NCBI RefSeq assembly: GCF_024398035.1
Contig: NZ_CP073748.1
Location: 1,959,520 to 2,023,519, forward strand
DNA from: Kordiimonas sp. SCSIO 12603
GTDB lineage: Bacteria > Pseudomonadota > Alphaproteobacteria > Sphingomonadales > Kordiimonadaceae
Direction: 5' to 3'
DNA: 64,000 nucleotides
In this document: in pieces, positions 25,831 to 34,615 of the stretch
Layout of the letters: the number at the start of each line of letters is the position of its first letter
Position numbering within the stretch: the stretch's first letter is position 1
Notes under the pieces: generated by a model
What the model was told of the DNA's origin: nothing
Databases searched by the model: none
Seen by the model: the letters and a program-made list of their open reading frames with translations, nothing else
Program-made: the position numbers and the translations under genes

Positions 25831-28410
25831 TTATGACGCTTTCTTCTTCGGGGCAGCTTTCTTAGCTGTTGTTTTCTTTGTCGTAGTCTTTTTCTTGGCA
25901 GCAGCTTTTTTCTTCGCTGGTTTTTTAGCAGCTTTCGCGGCTAACCATTCAAGAGCTTGCTCAAGAGTTACAGACTGTGGATCAGTATCTTTGGGCAGCG
26001 TTGCATTCACACGCTTGTGGTTCACATATGGGCCGTAACGACCATCAAGAACGCGTACTGGGCCTTCTTCCTCAGGGTGCTCACCAAGTTCTTTCAGAAC
26101 TGTTTTAGAGCCACCTTTTTTCGCCGCTGTTTCAGCGATAAGTGTGACCGCGCGGTTTAGGCCGACGGTGAACACGTCCTCGCTGCTTTCAAGCTTTGCA
26201 TAGGTGCCGTCATGTGCAACATACGGGCCGTAACGGCCAATGGCACTGGTGATAGGCTTACCAGTTTCCGGGTGCGCCCCCACTTCGCGAGGAAGGGATA
26301 AAAGCTGTAAAGCTTTTTCCAAGTCTACAAGGCCTGCATCCATATCTTTCGGAATGCTGGCACGTTTTGGTTTTTCACCCTCAACGTCGCTGCCAACCTC
26401 GATATAGGGGCCAAAACGGCCAACTTTCACTTCGATTTCACCACCGGTTTCAGGATCGATACCCAGTACTTTGTTCTCTGGTGTGCCGCCTTCTTCACCT
26501 TCGGCATTCTTAGAGCCGAATTGGCGTGTGTACTTACATTCCGGATAGTTCGAGCAGCCTACAAATGCGCCAAAACGACTTGTTTTCAGGCCAAGGCGGC
26601 CATCATCACAGCTTGGGCATTTACGGGCTTCATCGTCATTCTCAAACAGCATTGGGCCCAAGTATTCATCAAGCGCATCAATAACCTCTGCGTTGCGAAC
26701 ACCAAGAATTTCTTCTGTTTTCGGTTTGAAAGCCGTCCAGAAAGCTTCGAGAACTTTCTGCCACTGCTCTTTACCATCTGAAACATAGTCAAGCTGTGCT
26801 TCAAGATCCGCTGTGAAATCATATTCCACATACTGCTGGAAGAATTTCTCAAGGAACGCTGTAACCAAACGGCCTTTATCGTCCGGCACGAAACGGTTGC
26901 GGTCCATGAACACGTAACTGCGGTCACGCAGCACTGTAAGGATTGAAGCGTAAGTAGAAGGACGGCCGATGCCCAGCTCTTCCATTTTTTTAACGAGGCT
27001 TGCCTCAGTAAAACGTGGAGGAGGATCAGTGAAGTGCTGTTTCGGGTTCACCTTATCAAGGTTTACTTCTTCGCCTTCCTTCAGAGCAGGGAGGCGTGCT
27101 TCATTCTCGTCAGATTCGTCATCCTTACCTTCCTGATACACAGAAAGGAAGCCTTCAAACTGAATTACAGTACCTGTTGAACGTAGCTCCGCCGATTTAT
27201 CAGCATTCAGGATCGTAACGGTAGTGCGCTCCATTTGCGCACTTTCCATCTGGCTGGCCACCGTACGGCGCCAGATAAGCTCATATAGTTTCTTCTCATC
27301 AGCATCCAGAACACCAGCTACATCAGACGGCGTGCGCATTGGATCTGTAGGACGGATAGCTTCGTGTGCTTCCTGCGCATTTTTCGCCTTTGTTTTATAA
27401 ACACGTGGCTTTTCGGGCAGGAACTTATCACCGTAACGGCTACTTACCAGTTGGCGTGTTGCATTCAGTGCTTCCTGAGCGATAGTAACGCCGTCCGTAC
27501 GCATGTAGGTGATCAAACCAGTTACTTCACCACCCAACGATTTACCCTCATAAAGGCTCTGGGCCACACGCATGGTCTTTGCAGCAGGGAAACCAAGCTT
27601 ACGAGCTGCTTCCTGCTGAAGTGTAGATGTTGTAAATGGCGGTTGCGGATGACGGCGCGCAGGCTTGCGTTCAACACCCGCTACAGTTAGTGGTGTGTTT
27701 TCTACAAGGGCTGCTGCCTTTTTCGCAGCTTCTTCGTTTGCAAGAGCATACTTATCAAGTTTTTCACCGTTTAGCGCAAAGAGACGGCTGCCAAAGCCTT
27801 TGCTGCCGCCAGTGAGGTCAGCTTCAACGGACCAGTATTCGCGTTCAACAAACGCTTCAATTTCATTCTCTCGCTCACAAACGAGGCGAAGAGCAACTGA
27901 CTGCACACGACCTGCTGAACGAGCACCAGGCAGTTTACGCCACAGCACAGGTGAAAGTGTGAAACCCACAAGATAATCAAGTGCGCGACGCGCTAGGTAG
28001 GCATCAACAAGCTGTTGGTCCAGTTCACGCGGTTCGGCAATCGCCTTCAGGACGGCAGATTTAGTGATTTCGTTAAAGACAACACGCTTCACTTCAACAT
28101 TTTTAAGGGCGCGTTTTTTTGCAAGTACCTCAAGCACGTGCCAGCTAATGGCTTCCCCTTCACGGTCGGGGTCAGTTGCGAGATACAGTTTGTCAGATTC
28201 TTTAACAGCTTTTGCAATTTCGGTGAGTCGCTTGTTTGAGTCTTTATCAACAACCCAATCCATTGCGAATTCTTCGTCAGGCTTCACCGAACCATCTTTT
28301 GCAGGGAGGTCACGCACATGACCAAAACTGGCTAAGACTTTGAAATCTTTACCAAGATATTTGTTGATTGTTTTAGCCTTTGACGGCGATTCTACAATAA
28401 CGACATTCAT
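25831..28410 (-). CDS. topA: DNA topoisomerase I
   Basis: 859 residues. Type IA enzyme that relaxes negative supercoils. The N-terminal Toprim domain begins VVIVESPSKAKTI with the acidic DPDREGEAI. The nucleophile is Y302 in LITYMRTDG. One C4 zinc finger (CPSC ... CSNYPEC, about residues 595-620) is followed by three copies of the R-F/Y-G-P-Y-type C-terminal repeat (near 665, 730 and 800) and a Lys/Ala-rich basic tail of about 40 residues. This zinc-finger plus repeat layout is typical of alphaproteobacteria. Upstream dprA is on the same strand. Confidence 0.96.
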   Translation of the reverse strand: MNVVIVESPSKAKTINKYLGKDFKVLASFGHVRDLPAKDGSVKPDEEFAMDWVVDKDSNKRLTEIAKAVKESDKLYLATDPDREGEAISWHVLEVLAKKRALKNVEVKRVVFNEITKSAVLKAIAEPRELDQQLVDAYLARRALDYLVGFTLSPVLWRKLPGARSAGRVQSVALRLVCERENEIEAFVEREYWSVEADLTGGSKGFGSRLFALNGEKLDKYALANEEAAKKAAALVENTPLTVAGVERKPARRHPQPPFTTSTLQQEAARKLGFPAAKTMRVAQSLYEGKSLGGEVTGLITYMRTDGVTIAQEALNATRQLVSSRYGDKFLPEKPRVYKTKAKNAQEAHEAIRPTDPMRTPSDVAGVLDADEKKLYELIWRRTVASQMESAQMERTTVTILNADKSAELRSTGTVIQFEGFLSVYQEGKDDESDENEARLPALKEGEEVNLDKVNPKQHFTDPPPRFTEASLVKKMEELGIGRPSTYASILTVLRDRSYVFMDRNRFVPDDKGRLVTAFLEKFFQQYVEYDFTADLEAQLDYVSDGKEQWQKVLEAFWTAFKPKTEEILGVRNAEVIDALDEYLGPMLFENDDEARKCPSCDDGRLGLKTSRFGAFVGCSNYPECKYTRQFGSKNAEGEEGGTPENKVLGIDPETGGEIEVKVGRFGPYIEVGSDVEGEKPKRASIPKDMDAGLVDLEKALQLLSLPREVGAHPETGKPITSAIGRYGPYVAHDGTYAKLESSEDVFTVGLNRAVTLIAETAAKKGGSKTVLKELGEHPEEEGPVRVLDGRYGPYVNHKRVNATLPKDTDPQSVTLEQALEWLAAKAAKKPAKKKAAAKKKTTTKKTTAKKAAPKKKAS

Positions 28411-28505
28411 GTCTGCGCGTATCCTATGACTGTAGTTCGGCTACAAATTTTTGCCTGATCATTGCTTTCACCTAGTTCGTCGGGCCACGTTTTGCAATGA
28501 CATTA

Positions 28506-29618
28506 TTAATTTTTCACGGCTGCGAGGCTGTATTTACCACCTGTGTGGCGAATAATTTCCCCACTTAATTCCAGTACCAGAAACTCAGCCATTAGATCAC
28601 TGCTACTTCTTCCTGTAAGTCTAACGATCTCATCAATATGAATAGGGCTGTGACTTAAATATTCAACTAACGGTCCACTAGGTACGGTTGCCACTGGTTG
28701 CTGGATTTGAGATGGCCTCTTTGGCTGACTTTTCGGTAATGCCAACGGGGCGTTGATTGATGGACCCAATTCCGGAATAATATCATCAGCGCCTTGGGTG
28801 AGAATGGCACCGTCTTTAATTAGCTGATTTGTCCCTTGCGCACGAGGATCAAGCGGTGAACCGGGTACTGCGAAAACGTCACGCCCTTGTTCAGCTGCAA
28901 ACCGTGCGGTGATGAGCGAACCCGATTTCTTTGCTGCCTCTACCACAAGAAGTCCAGTTGATAGCCCTGATATGATACGGTTACGGCGGGGAAAGTGTCT
29001 CGCTTTAGGTTCGGTGCCTATCGCCATTTCGGTCACCAGTAACCCTTGCTTGGCGACCATGGTATATAAATCAGTATTTTCTGGAGGATATATAAAGTCT
29101 ATCCCACCAGCAAGACAGGCGATAGTGCCAGTTAAAAGAGAGGCTTTGTGCGCTGAAGTGTCGATGCCACGTGCGAGACCAGAGGTGATGGTTATACCTT
29201 GCTCACCAAGAGCTGTAGCGATTTTTGAGGTTATTTTTTGCCCTGCGGCGCTGGCGTTCCTAGCACCTACGATGCCAACGGATGTTGAATGAAGGAGAGC
29301 TTCATTCCCTTTAATAATGAGTACAGGCGGCGCATCTGGTATTGCTGCCAAGGCTTCTGGGTATCTTTCTTCCCCTAAAAAAATAAAGACAGCGCTGAAA
29401 TCAAGCGTTCTTTGGCGTTCTTCTTCTATTTGATTTTCAGAAGCGAGCTTAAAGTTCTTTGGTAGACGATTGGTTGTGGTAGAAAGATGACTAACAGCTT
29501 TTCGTGCTGAGCCATGTTCTTCAAGAAGCTTGGAGAAAGAAACAGGGCCAATGCCATCCGAGCGAATAAGTCTCAGTCTGGCAAACTTTTCCTCTATGTC
29601 GTCTTTTTCTACAAACAT
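28506..29618 (-). CDS. dprA: DNA processing protein DprA
   Basis: 370 residues from the ATG at 29618; a TTG-started longer frame would overlap plsY and adds unrelated residues. No clear ribosome-binding site precedes this ATG, so translation may depend on upstream coupling. N-terminal SAM/helix-hairpin region (RSDGIGPVSFSKLLEEHG), then the Rossmann fold with GIVGARNASAAG, SGLARGIDTSAH, RNRIISGLS and GSLITARFAAEQGR, and a C-terminal winged helix. DprA loads RecA on incoming single-stranded DNA in transformation; other competence genes are not in this window. Confidence 0.95.
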   Translation of the reverse strand: MFVEKDDIEEKFARLRLIRSDGIGPVSFSKLLEEHGSARKAVSHLSTTTNRLPKNFKLASENQIEEERQRTLDFSAVFIFLGEERYPEALAAIPDAPPVLIIKGNEALLHSTSVGIVGARNASAAGQKITSKIATALGEQGITITSGLARGIDTSAHKASLLTGTIACLAGGIDFIYPPENTDLYTMVAKQGLLVTEMAIGTEPKARHFPRRNRIISGLSTGLLVVEAAKKSGSLITARFAAEQGRDVFAVPGSPLDPRAQGTNQLIKDGAILTQGADDIIPELGPSINAPLALPKSQPKRPSQIQQPVATVPSGPLVEYLSHSPIHIDEIVRLTGRSSSDLMAEFLVLELSGEIIRHTGGKYSLAAVKN

Positions 29619-29682
29619 GGGGGTACAGTGGCCCCCATTTAAAATCCTGTCAATATATGGTGTTAATATACACCCATACAGA

Positions 29683-30273
29683 TTATTTCTTTTTACCAAT
29701 CTTTGGCTCTTCGCCTTTCAAGATACGTCCGATGTTTTCCTGATGGCGGTAATAGATCATCGCGGTCATGAACGCGATGGGCATCCAACTGTTACCACCG
29801 ACCAAAACGTAATTTATAATTGGTGCGGCAACTGCAGCGATAAGCGCTGAAAGGGATGAGATGCGGAAAACGAGTGCAGAAAGCAACCAAGCGCCAACAG
29901 TTGCAGCCCCCATAACTGGTGAAATAGCAAGCAAAGTACCAATGAAGGTTGCAACGCCTTTACCGCCCTTGAACTTTAGATAAACAGGGAAGCAGTGGCC
30001 CATAAAGGCAGCCATGCCTGCATAAACGGCCATCCATTCGTCTGCTAGATAACGGGTAAGAAGCACCGCAATAGCTCCTTTACCTGCATCAAGAAGTAGA
30101 GTGGCAAGAGCTAAGTCTTTCCGGCCTGTGCGGAGTACGTTTGTTGCACCAATATTGCCGGACCCCATTTCACGAATGTCACCAAGACCAGCAAGTTTAG
30201 TGAAAACAAGCCCGAAAGGTACAGAACCCAGAAGATAACTTCCGACCAGAACAATCGCGAGTTCAATTGACAT
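29683..30273 (-). CDS. plsY: Glycerol-3-phosphate acyltransferase PlsY
   Basis: 196 residues from the ATG at 30273, which has AGGAAGC upstream; the longer frame reads back into pyrC. Integral membrane enzyme that transfers acyl from acyl phosphate to glycerol-3-phosphate, the first step of phospholipid synthesis. Motif 1 is SGNIGATN (38-45), motif 2 FKGGKGVAT (101-109), plus five hydrophobic segments. Start is four bases after the stop of the dihydroorotase-like gene. The plsY-dprA pairing is common in bacteria. Confidence 0.96.
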   Translation of the reverse strand: MSIELAIVLVGSYLLGSVPFGLVFTKLAGLGDIREMGSGNIGATNVLRTGRKDLALATLLLDAGKGAIAVLLTRYLADEWMAVYAGMAAFMGHCFPVYLKFKGGKGVATFIGTLLAISPVMGAATVGAWLLSALVFRISSLSALIAAVAAPIINYVLVGGNSWMPIAFMTAMIYYRHQENIGRILKGEEPKIGKKK

Positions 30274-30277
30274 AAGT

Positions 30278-31522
30278 TTATGCTTCCTGATTAAAAAGCG
30301 TTTTACCGCCAACAATTGTGCGCCAAACTTGGCCTTGGACAGGCACCGTATCAAACGGTGTGTTCTTCGCAACTGATTTAAATTCTTCCGAAAGAATGCG
30401 CCAAGGCTTTTCCGCATCAAAGATCATGAGATCAGCTGGTGCGCCTTTCTTGAGAGTGCCATAAGGCAATTTGAGGAGTTGGGCAGGGGTTGAGATAAGG
30501 GCTTTTAAAGCTGTCATCAATTCAACCTTGCCAGAATGAACAACAGAAAGCGTGAGAGCGAGCAGTGTTTCTGCTCCGACAATGCCGGCCGCCGCTTGAC
30601 CAAGAGGTAGACGCTTAACATCAGCACTCTTTGGGTTATGGTCGCTTACCATCACATCAATTGTACCATCAGCAAGTCCTGCAATGAGTGCTAATCTATC
30701 TTCTTCACTTCGCAGAGGTGGCAGTACCTTGGCAAAGGTTCTGTAACCCTCTAGGGCGTTGTCGTTAAGCATCAGATAGTGCGGTGCTGTTGCACAGGTG
30801 ATTTTAATCCCTTGTGCTTTAGCACGTCTTACTGCTTCTACGCCTTCTCGAGATGAAACCAATGCAAAGTGAACAGGTGATCCTGTGAGTTCTGAGAGGC
30901 GAGCATCCCGTTCAATCTGGATGACTTCTGCCGCAGCTGGAATGCCAGCCAGGCCGAGACGAGTTGCAAGTTCGCCTTCGTGAGCAAAACCATCTGCTGC
31001 GAGGCTGGCATCCTGTGCATACTGCACGATTAGTGCGCCAAAATATCCTGAATATTCAAGTAGACGGCGCATTACGAGTGGGTTGCTCACAGCTTTATTA
31101 CAGTCGGTGAATGCAACGGCGCCAGATTCCTGCATCTGGCCGATTTCAGCTACTTGCTCGCCAGACATACCTTGGGTGGCCGCACCCATTGGGTAAACGC
31201 GAACACTGTTACCATCTTCTGATCGGCGGCGAATACGCTCTACTACTGCATCGCTATCAATCAGAGTTGTTTGGTTAGGCTGAAGAATTACGGTGGTGAT
31301 ACCCCCAGCTGCAGCTGCCGCACTATCCACGCTGTGAGAGCGCATATCAATAATACCAGGGCTGAGAATACGGCCTTTGCAGTCCACAATCTCTGCGCCT
31401 TCAGGTGTTGTGATGTTTTCACCGATTTCGGCAATTAGCCCGTTTTCAACCAGTAGATCGCCTTTGACATCCGTTTCGTTTGACGGATCAATAAGGCGGG
31501 CATTCTTATAGAGAGTTGCCAT
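30278..31522 (-). CDS. Dihydroorotase-like protein, metal site lost (PyrX-type)
   Basis: 414 residues from the ATG at 31522; ATG 31531 is the alternative. The fold is that of class I dihydroorotase, but the metal site is broken. The D-x-H-x-H motif reads D59-M-R61-S-H63; about 15 residues that normally follow (L-R-x-P-G ... to the AAAAGG turn) are missing; the HCED ligand region reads QYAQD; and the second zinc histidine of the H-x-x-H segment is Leu (VHFALVSS). Only the catalytic Asp region (SDHNPK) remains. It is therefore probably a non-catalytic partner of PyrB, as PyrC' (PyrX) is in Pseudomonas. A true dihydroorotase should lie elsewhere. Confidence 0.85.
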   Translation of the reverse strand: MATLYKNARLIDPSNETDVKGDLLVENGLIAEIGENITTPEGAEIVDCKGRILSPGIIDMRSHSVDSAAAAAGGITTVILQPNQTTLIDSDAVVERIRRRSEDGNSVRVYPMGAATQGMSGEQVAEIGQMQESGAVAFTDCNKAVSNPLVMRRLLEYSGYFGALIVQYAQDASLAADGFAHEGELATRLGLAGIPAAAEVIQIERDARLSELTGSPVHFALVSSREGVEAVRRAKAQGIKITCATAPHYLMLNDNALEGYRTFAKVLPPLRSEEDRLALIAGLADGTIDVMVSDHNPKSADVKRLPLGQAAAGIVGAETLLALTLSVVHSGKVELMTALKALISTPAQLLKLPYGTLKKGAPADLMIFDAEKPWRILSEEFKSVAKNTPFDTVPVQGQVWRTIVGGKTLFNQEA

Positions 31523-31523
31523 C

Positions 31524-32522
31524 TTATTCATCCCCTCTCAAACCGCGGGTGAGTACATCAAGGCACGCCATGCGAGCGGCAACACCCATTTCGACCTGTT
31601 CTTCAATCGCCGAACGGTCAAGATCATCTGCTACATCGGAGGCAATTTCAACGCCCCGGTTCATTGGGCCGGGATGCATAACCAGAACATCATCTTTGGC
31701 AACACTTAGCTTTTCCTTCGTAAGACCCCAGAAGCGGTAATACTCTCTGAGCGAAGGCAGGAAAGCACCGTTCATGCGCTCTTGTTGTAGACGAAGCATC
31801 ATCACTACATCGGCCCCTTCAAGGCCTTCGTCCATCCGGTGATATACTTCCACACCAAGACGGTCCACATCTACAGGGAGGAGAGTCGGAGGAGCAATAA
31901 GGCGAACACGAGCCCCCATGGCATTTAAAAGGTAGATGTTTGAGCGTGCAACGCGGCTGTGCGCAATATCCCCGGAGATCACAATGGTTTGGCCGTGGAT
32001 CTGGCCTTTGCGGCGACGGATAGTGAGCGCATCCAATAGGGCCTGTGTTGGATGTTCCGATCGTCCGTCCCCGGCATTAATAACGGCGCAATCCATTTTT
32101 TCGGACAGGAGTTTAACAGCTCCGCTATCGGCGTGGCGCATCACAAGTACATCTGGATGCATGGCATTTAGTGTAGCAGCTGTATCCAGAAGCGTTTCTC
32201 CCTTTTTGATGGAGGAAGTGCCCGTGGACATAGAGATTGTATCCATACCGAGGCGTTTGCCTGCAATCTCAAAGCTCATTAATGTACGTGTTGAGTTTTC
32301 GAAAAACAGATTGATCTGCGTAAGGCCTGCACATGTTGATGTGGTTTTCTTGGCTTGTCTGTTTTGATCAACATATTTTTCTGCAACATCAAGCAGATGT
32401 TTGATGGAGGTTGGATCCATACCCCATATGCCAAGAAGATGTTTATGCGGAAAAAGTGAGCCCGAGGGCGGAGAAATTTCCGCGCGCGGGTAGGATGCCA
32501 TGCTGGTGTTTTGCGTGCTCAT
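31524..32522 (-). CDS. pyrB: Aspartate carbamoyltransferase catalytic subunit
   Basis: 332 residues. Joins carbamoyl phosphate and aspartate, the first committed step of pyrimidine synthesis. Carbamoyl-phosphate loop STRT at 77-80 in [25 protein letters not shown]; and the C-terminal [12 protein letters not shown]. The N-terminus is about 20 residues longer than in E. coli PyrB, as in ATCases that associate with a dihydroorotase-like partner. Its stop is one base from the start of that partner gene. No pyrI is present. First gene of the run leading to rnr. Confidence 0.96.
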   Translation of the reverse strand: MSTQNTSMASYPRAEISPPSGSLFPHKHLLGIWGMDPTSIKHLLDVAEKYVDQNRQAKKTTSTCAGLTQINLFFENSTRTLMSFEIAGKRLGMDTISMSTGTSSIKKGETLLDTAATLNAMHPDVLVMRHADSGAVKLLSEKMDCAVINAGDGRSEHPTQALLDALTIRRRKGQIHGQTIVISGDIAHSRVARSNIYLLNAMGARVRLIAPPTLLPVDVDRLGVEVYHRMDEGLEGADVVMMLRLQQERMNGAFLPSLREYYRFWGLTKEKLSVAKDDVLVMHPGPMNRGVEIASDVADDLDRSAIEEQVEMGVAARMACLDVLTRGLRGDE

Positions 32523-32601
32523 TAAAACCGTCTTATAGAAGGTAAAATACTGGCTCGCAAGAGACGATATTTGATATTTAAAGGAAATGAAACTGGATAG
32601 T

Positions 32602-33699
32602 TTACTTCACTAAAATTTCTCGTTTCATTGTGTGTGTAAACTCAGCATCTTTTCTCTTGAAAGTGAGTATAGAGTTTTCGGGAATGGAGTGAAGCTCACA
32701 CCCTCTGCGTTCCGGTTTTTTTCCGTCTATCGATTCAATCGTATCACCGGCCTGTAATCCCGAGACTGCGGCTGGGGAAGAGGGCGATACTTCAAGAATA
32801 CGGAGTTTTCCATCTACCGGTGCAATGAGAGCCCCGCTTCTTTGTTGTGAAGGCATTTCTGGCGTGATGCCTAATGGGTTTGTAATCTGAACTCTTTTGT
32901 TTTTTGTATCAAAAGTCAGCCTGTAATTTTTCATCAATTGAGCAGAGAAGATGTTTTCTCCCGGAATTATGGAGACAACAGGTTCATTGATAGTATGTTT
33001 TCCGAAGGTGAGATTAACTTTTGCTCTCGTGGAGAGGGAAATGTCTGTGCCGTTAACGCCTTGCGAAACTGTGGCGGGAACTGCTGATGTATGCGTGTCA
33101 ACATTCTTCAAGCTAGATAAAACAAGCATTTCTCCAGCGGCGGTATCCATCAGTAATTTCAGCTTTTTATCGCCGAGGTGTGTATTGAGCCAAGGGCGGT
33201 CATCCGGGCCTGAAGTAGAGAAGATATCAATGCCGTTAGGAGCTGGAATATGGCCGCGAGAGACAAAAATCTCTCCTTTGGTGTAATCAAGGGTTAGCAT
33301 TGTATTCTCAAATACAGAAAAGCCAAGAATACCGTCTATGCGTGTTCCCATTACCAGTTCTATTGGGTCAAATTCCGTTAGATGGACGTACCTGCGCCCA
33401 ATCTTGAAGGCACCGATGCTTGATTTTGATATCTTTGTATATGTACGGCTTTTTACATTTTTCCCGGTAATACGTTCAAAGGAATCTGGGTCAAGGAAGC
33501 TTTCATAGGCTCCTGTATCCAGTAGCATATTCAGCGTTACGATTGTGTTTGTTGTTTTAGACCGGATGCTGAGAGGTAAAACAAAATAAATACCACACTG
33601 TATGCTGGGTAATTTAATAGGTGATTTTAACGGTTGTTGCGCAGAGGCATGGGGAAGGGAGAGAGAAAAGGCTATCAATAATAGGATTATATGCCGCAT
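32602..33699 (-). CDS. Exported retropepsin-like aspartic protease with PDZ domain
   Basis: 365 residues from the ATG at 33699 (a GTG three codons upstream is possible). Signal peptide to about A20 (ASA|QQ). Two aspartic-protease half-sites: D61-T-G in [12 protein letters not shown] and a second DTA in [13 protein letters not shown] near residue 182, where Ala replaces Gly. Residues ~285-360 form a PDZ domain ([19 protein letters not shown]). Such single-chain retropepsin-PDZ proteins occur in Proteobacteria and Bacteroidetes, and few have been characterised. Stand-alone gene; it ends 79 bases upstream of the pyrB start. Confidence 0.8.
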   Translation of the reverse strand: MRHIILLLIAFSLSLPHASAQQPLKSPIKLPSIQCGIYFVLPLSIRSKTTNTIVTLNMLLDTGAYESFLDPDSFERITGKNVKSRTYTKISKSSIGAFKIGRRYVHLTEFDPIELVMGTRIDGILGFSVFENTMLTLDYTKGEIFVSRGHIPAPNGIDIFSTSGPDDRPWLNTHLGDKKLKLLMDTAAGEMLVLSSLKNVDTHTSAVPATVSQGVNGTDISLSTRAKVNLTFGKHTINEPVVSIIPGENIFSAQLMKNYRLTFDTKNKRVQITNPLGITPEMPSQQRSGALIAPVDGKLRILEVSPSSPAAVSGLQAGDTIESIDGKKPERRGCELHSIPENSILTFKRKDAEFTHTMKREILVK

Positions 33700-33802
33700 G
33701 AACTCCACCTTTGAAGATAGATAAGTATCTCATAAAAAAGGTGCTTTCTCAATTGAACTAAAGGTGAGTATTAGGAGCGAGGCGGTGTTTAACTCGGGCG
33801 GG

Positions 33803-34150
33803 TTATTTCTCCAGATGTGCTTGCCATTTTTTTGACCACTCATTGAGTGGTCGCAATTTTTCGCTGAGTTCTAACCCCAACGGCGCTATGGTCCACATGG
33901 TATCAGGTGTTTGTTCCAGAATTTGGGCAGCTTTAAGTTCTTTAAGTCTGCGGTCCAGTACACTCGGGGACATGTTATCGCAGGATTTCTGCAATTGCCG
34001 AAACCCTTGAGGTCCTGATTGTAATTCCCATAAAATTCGAAGCGTCCAGCGGCGCCCAAGTAGATCAAGGGCTGCCATTATAGAGCGACCAGTGTCCGAT
34101 CCTCTAACTGGGGTGCCGGGTAGCGGGATATTTTCTCGCTTCTTGCTCAC
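33803..34150 (-). CDS. HxlR-family transcriptional regulator
   Basis: 115 residues, GTG start overlapping the ruvX stop by four bases. Winged helix typical of HxlR: ALDLLGRRWTLRILWELQSGPQGFRQLQ, then NMSPSVLDRRLKELKAA for the recognition helix. HxlR proteins usually answer to reactive aldehydes or quinones, often through a cysteine early in the helix; here one cysteine (in KSCDN) lies in the DNA-binding helix region. Translational coupling to ruvX is odd for a regulator and may be only genome packing. Confidence 0.88.
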   Translation of the reverse strand: MSKKRENIPLPGTPVRGSDTGRSIMAALDLLGRRWTLRILWELQSGPQGFRQLQKSCDNMSPSVLDRRLKELKAAQILEQTPDTMWTIAPLGLELSEKLRPLNEWSKKWQAHLEK

Positions 34151-34605
34151 AGGGCGTGCAAAGCTCCTTGGAGAATATATGCTGCAGCCATCTTATCAAC
34201 GACTTCCTTGCGTCGGGCACGGCTGCTGTCAGCTTCCAAAAGAGTGCGTTCAACTGCAGCGGTGGAAAGGCGCTCGTCCCAAAGGGTTTGGGGTAGGTCA
34301 AAATGCTCAGCGAGATTATTTGAGAACGCGGTTACAGATTGGCAGCGAGGGCCGAGAGAGCCATCCATATTCACAGGCCAACCAATAACAAAACCGCCTA
34401 CATTCTCTTTTTCTACAATCTCTTTAAGGCGCGCGACATCATCCTTAAAGCGTTTGCGGCGGATAATCTCAAGTGGTGTTGCAATTGTAAGAGTAAGGTC
34501 CGAAAGGGCGAGGCCGATTGTTTTACTGCCCGGGTCCATGCCTAAAAGGCGTTGACGGGGTTTAAGCCCCGCCTTGAGTTCTGAAATGGAAACTGTGTTG
34601 CTCAC
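34147..34605 (-). CDS. ruvX: Putative pre-16S rRNA nuclease / Holliday junction resolvase-like RuvX (YqgF)
   Basis: 152 residues, GTG start with AGGA eight bases upstream. RNase H-like fold: the first catalytic Asp is D24 in LLGMDPGSKTIGLALSD, then GFVIGWPVNMDGSLGPRC and the late WDERLSTAAVER. E. coli YqgF matures the 5' end of 16S rRNA; the Holliday junction role is an older inference. Placed 10 bases after the DUF3089 gene. Its nearness to gatC (divergent, 1.8 kb away) matches the usual alphaproteobacterial neighbourhood, with two extra genes in between. Confidence 0.93.
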   Translation of the reverse strand: MSNTVSISELKAGLKPRQRLLGMDPGSKTIGLALSDLTLTIATPLEIIRRKRFKDDVARLKEIVEKENVGGFVIGWPVNMDGSLGPRCQSVTAFSNNLAEHFDLPQTLWDERLSTAAVERTLLEADSSRARRKEVVDKMAAAYILQGALHAL

Positions 34606-34615
34606 TGAGCAAATC

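Noticed and set aside
28506-29618. DprA as sign of a natural-competence locus
   Set aside because: dprA is widespread in non-competent bacteria, and no com or pilus genes accompany it here.
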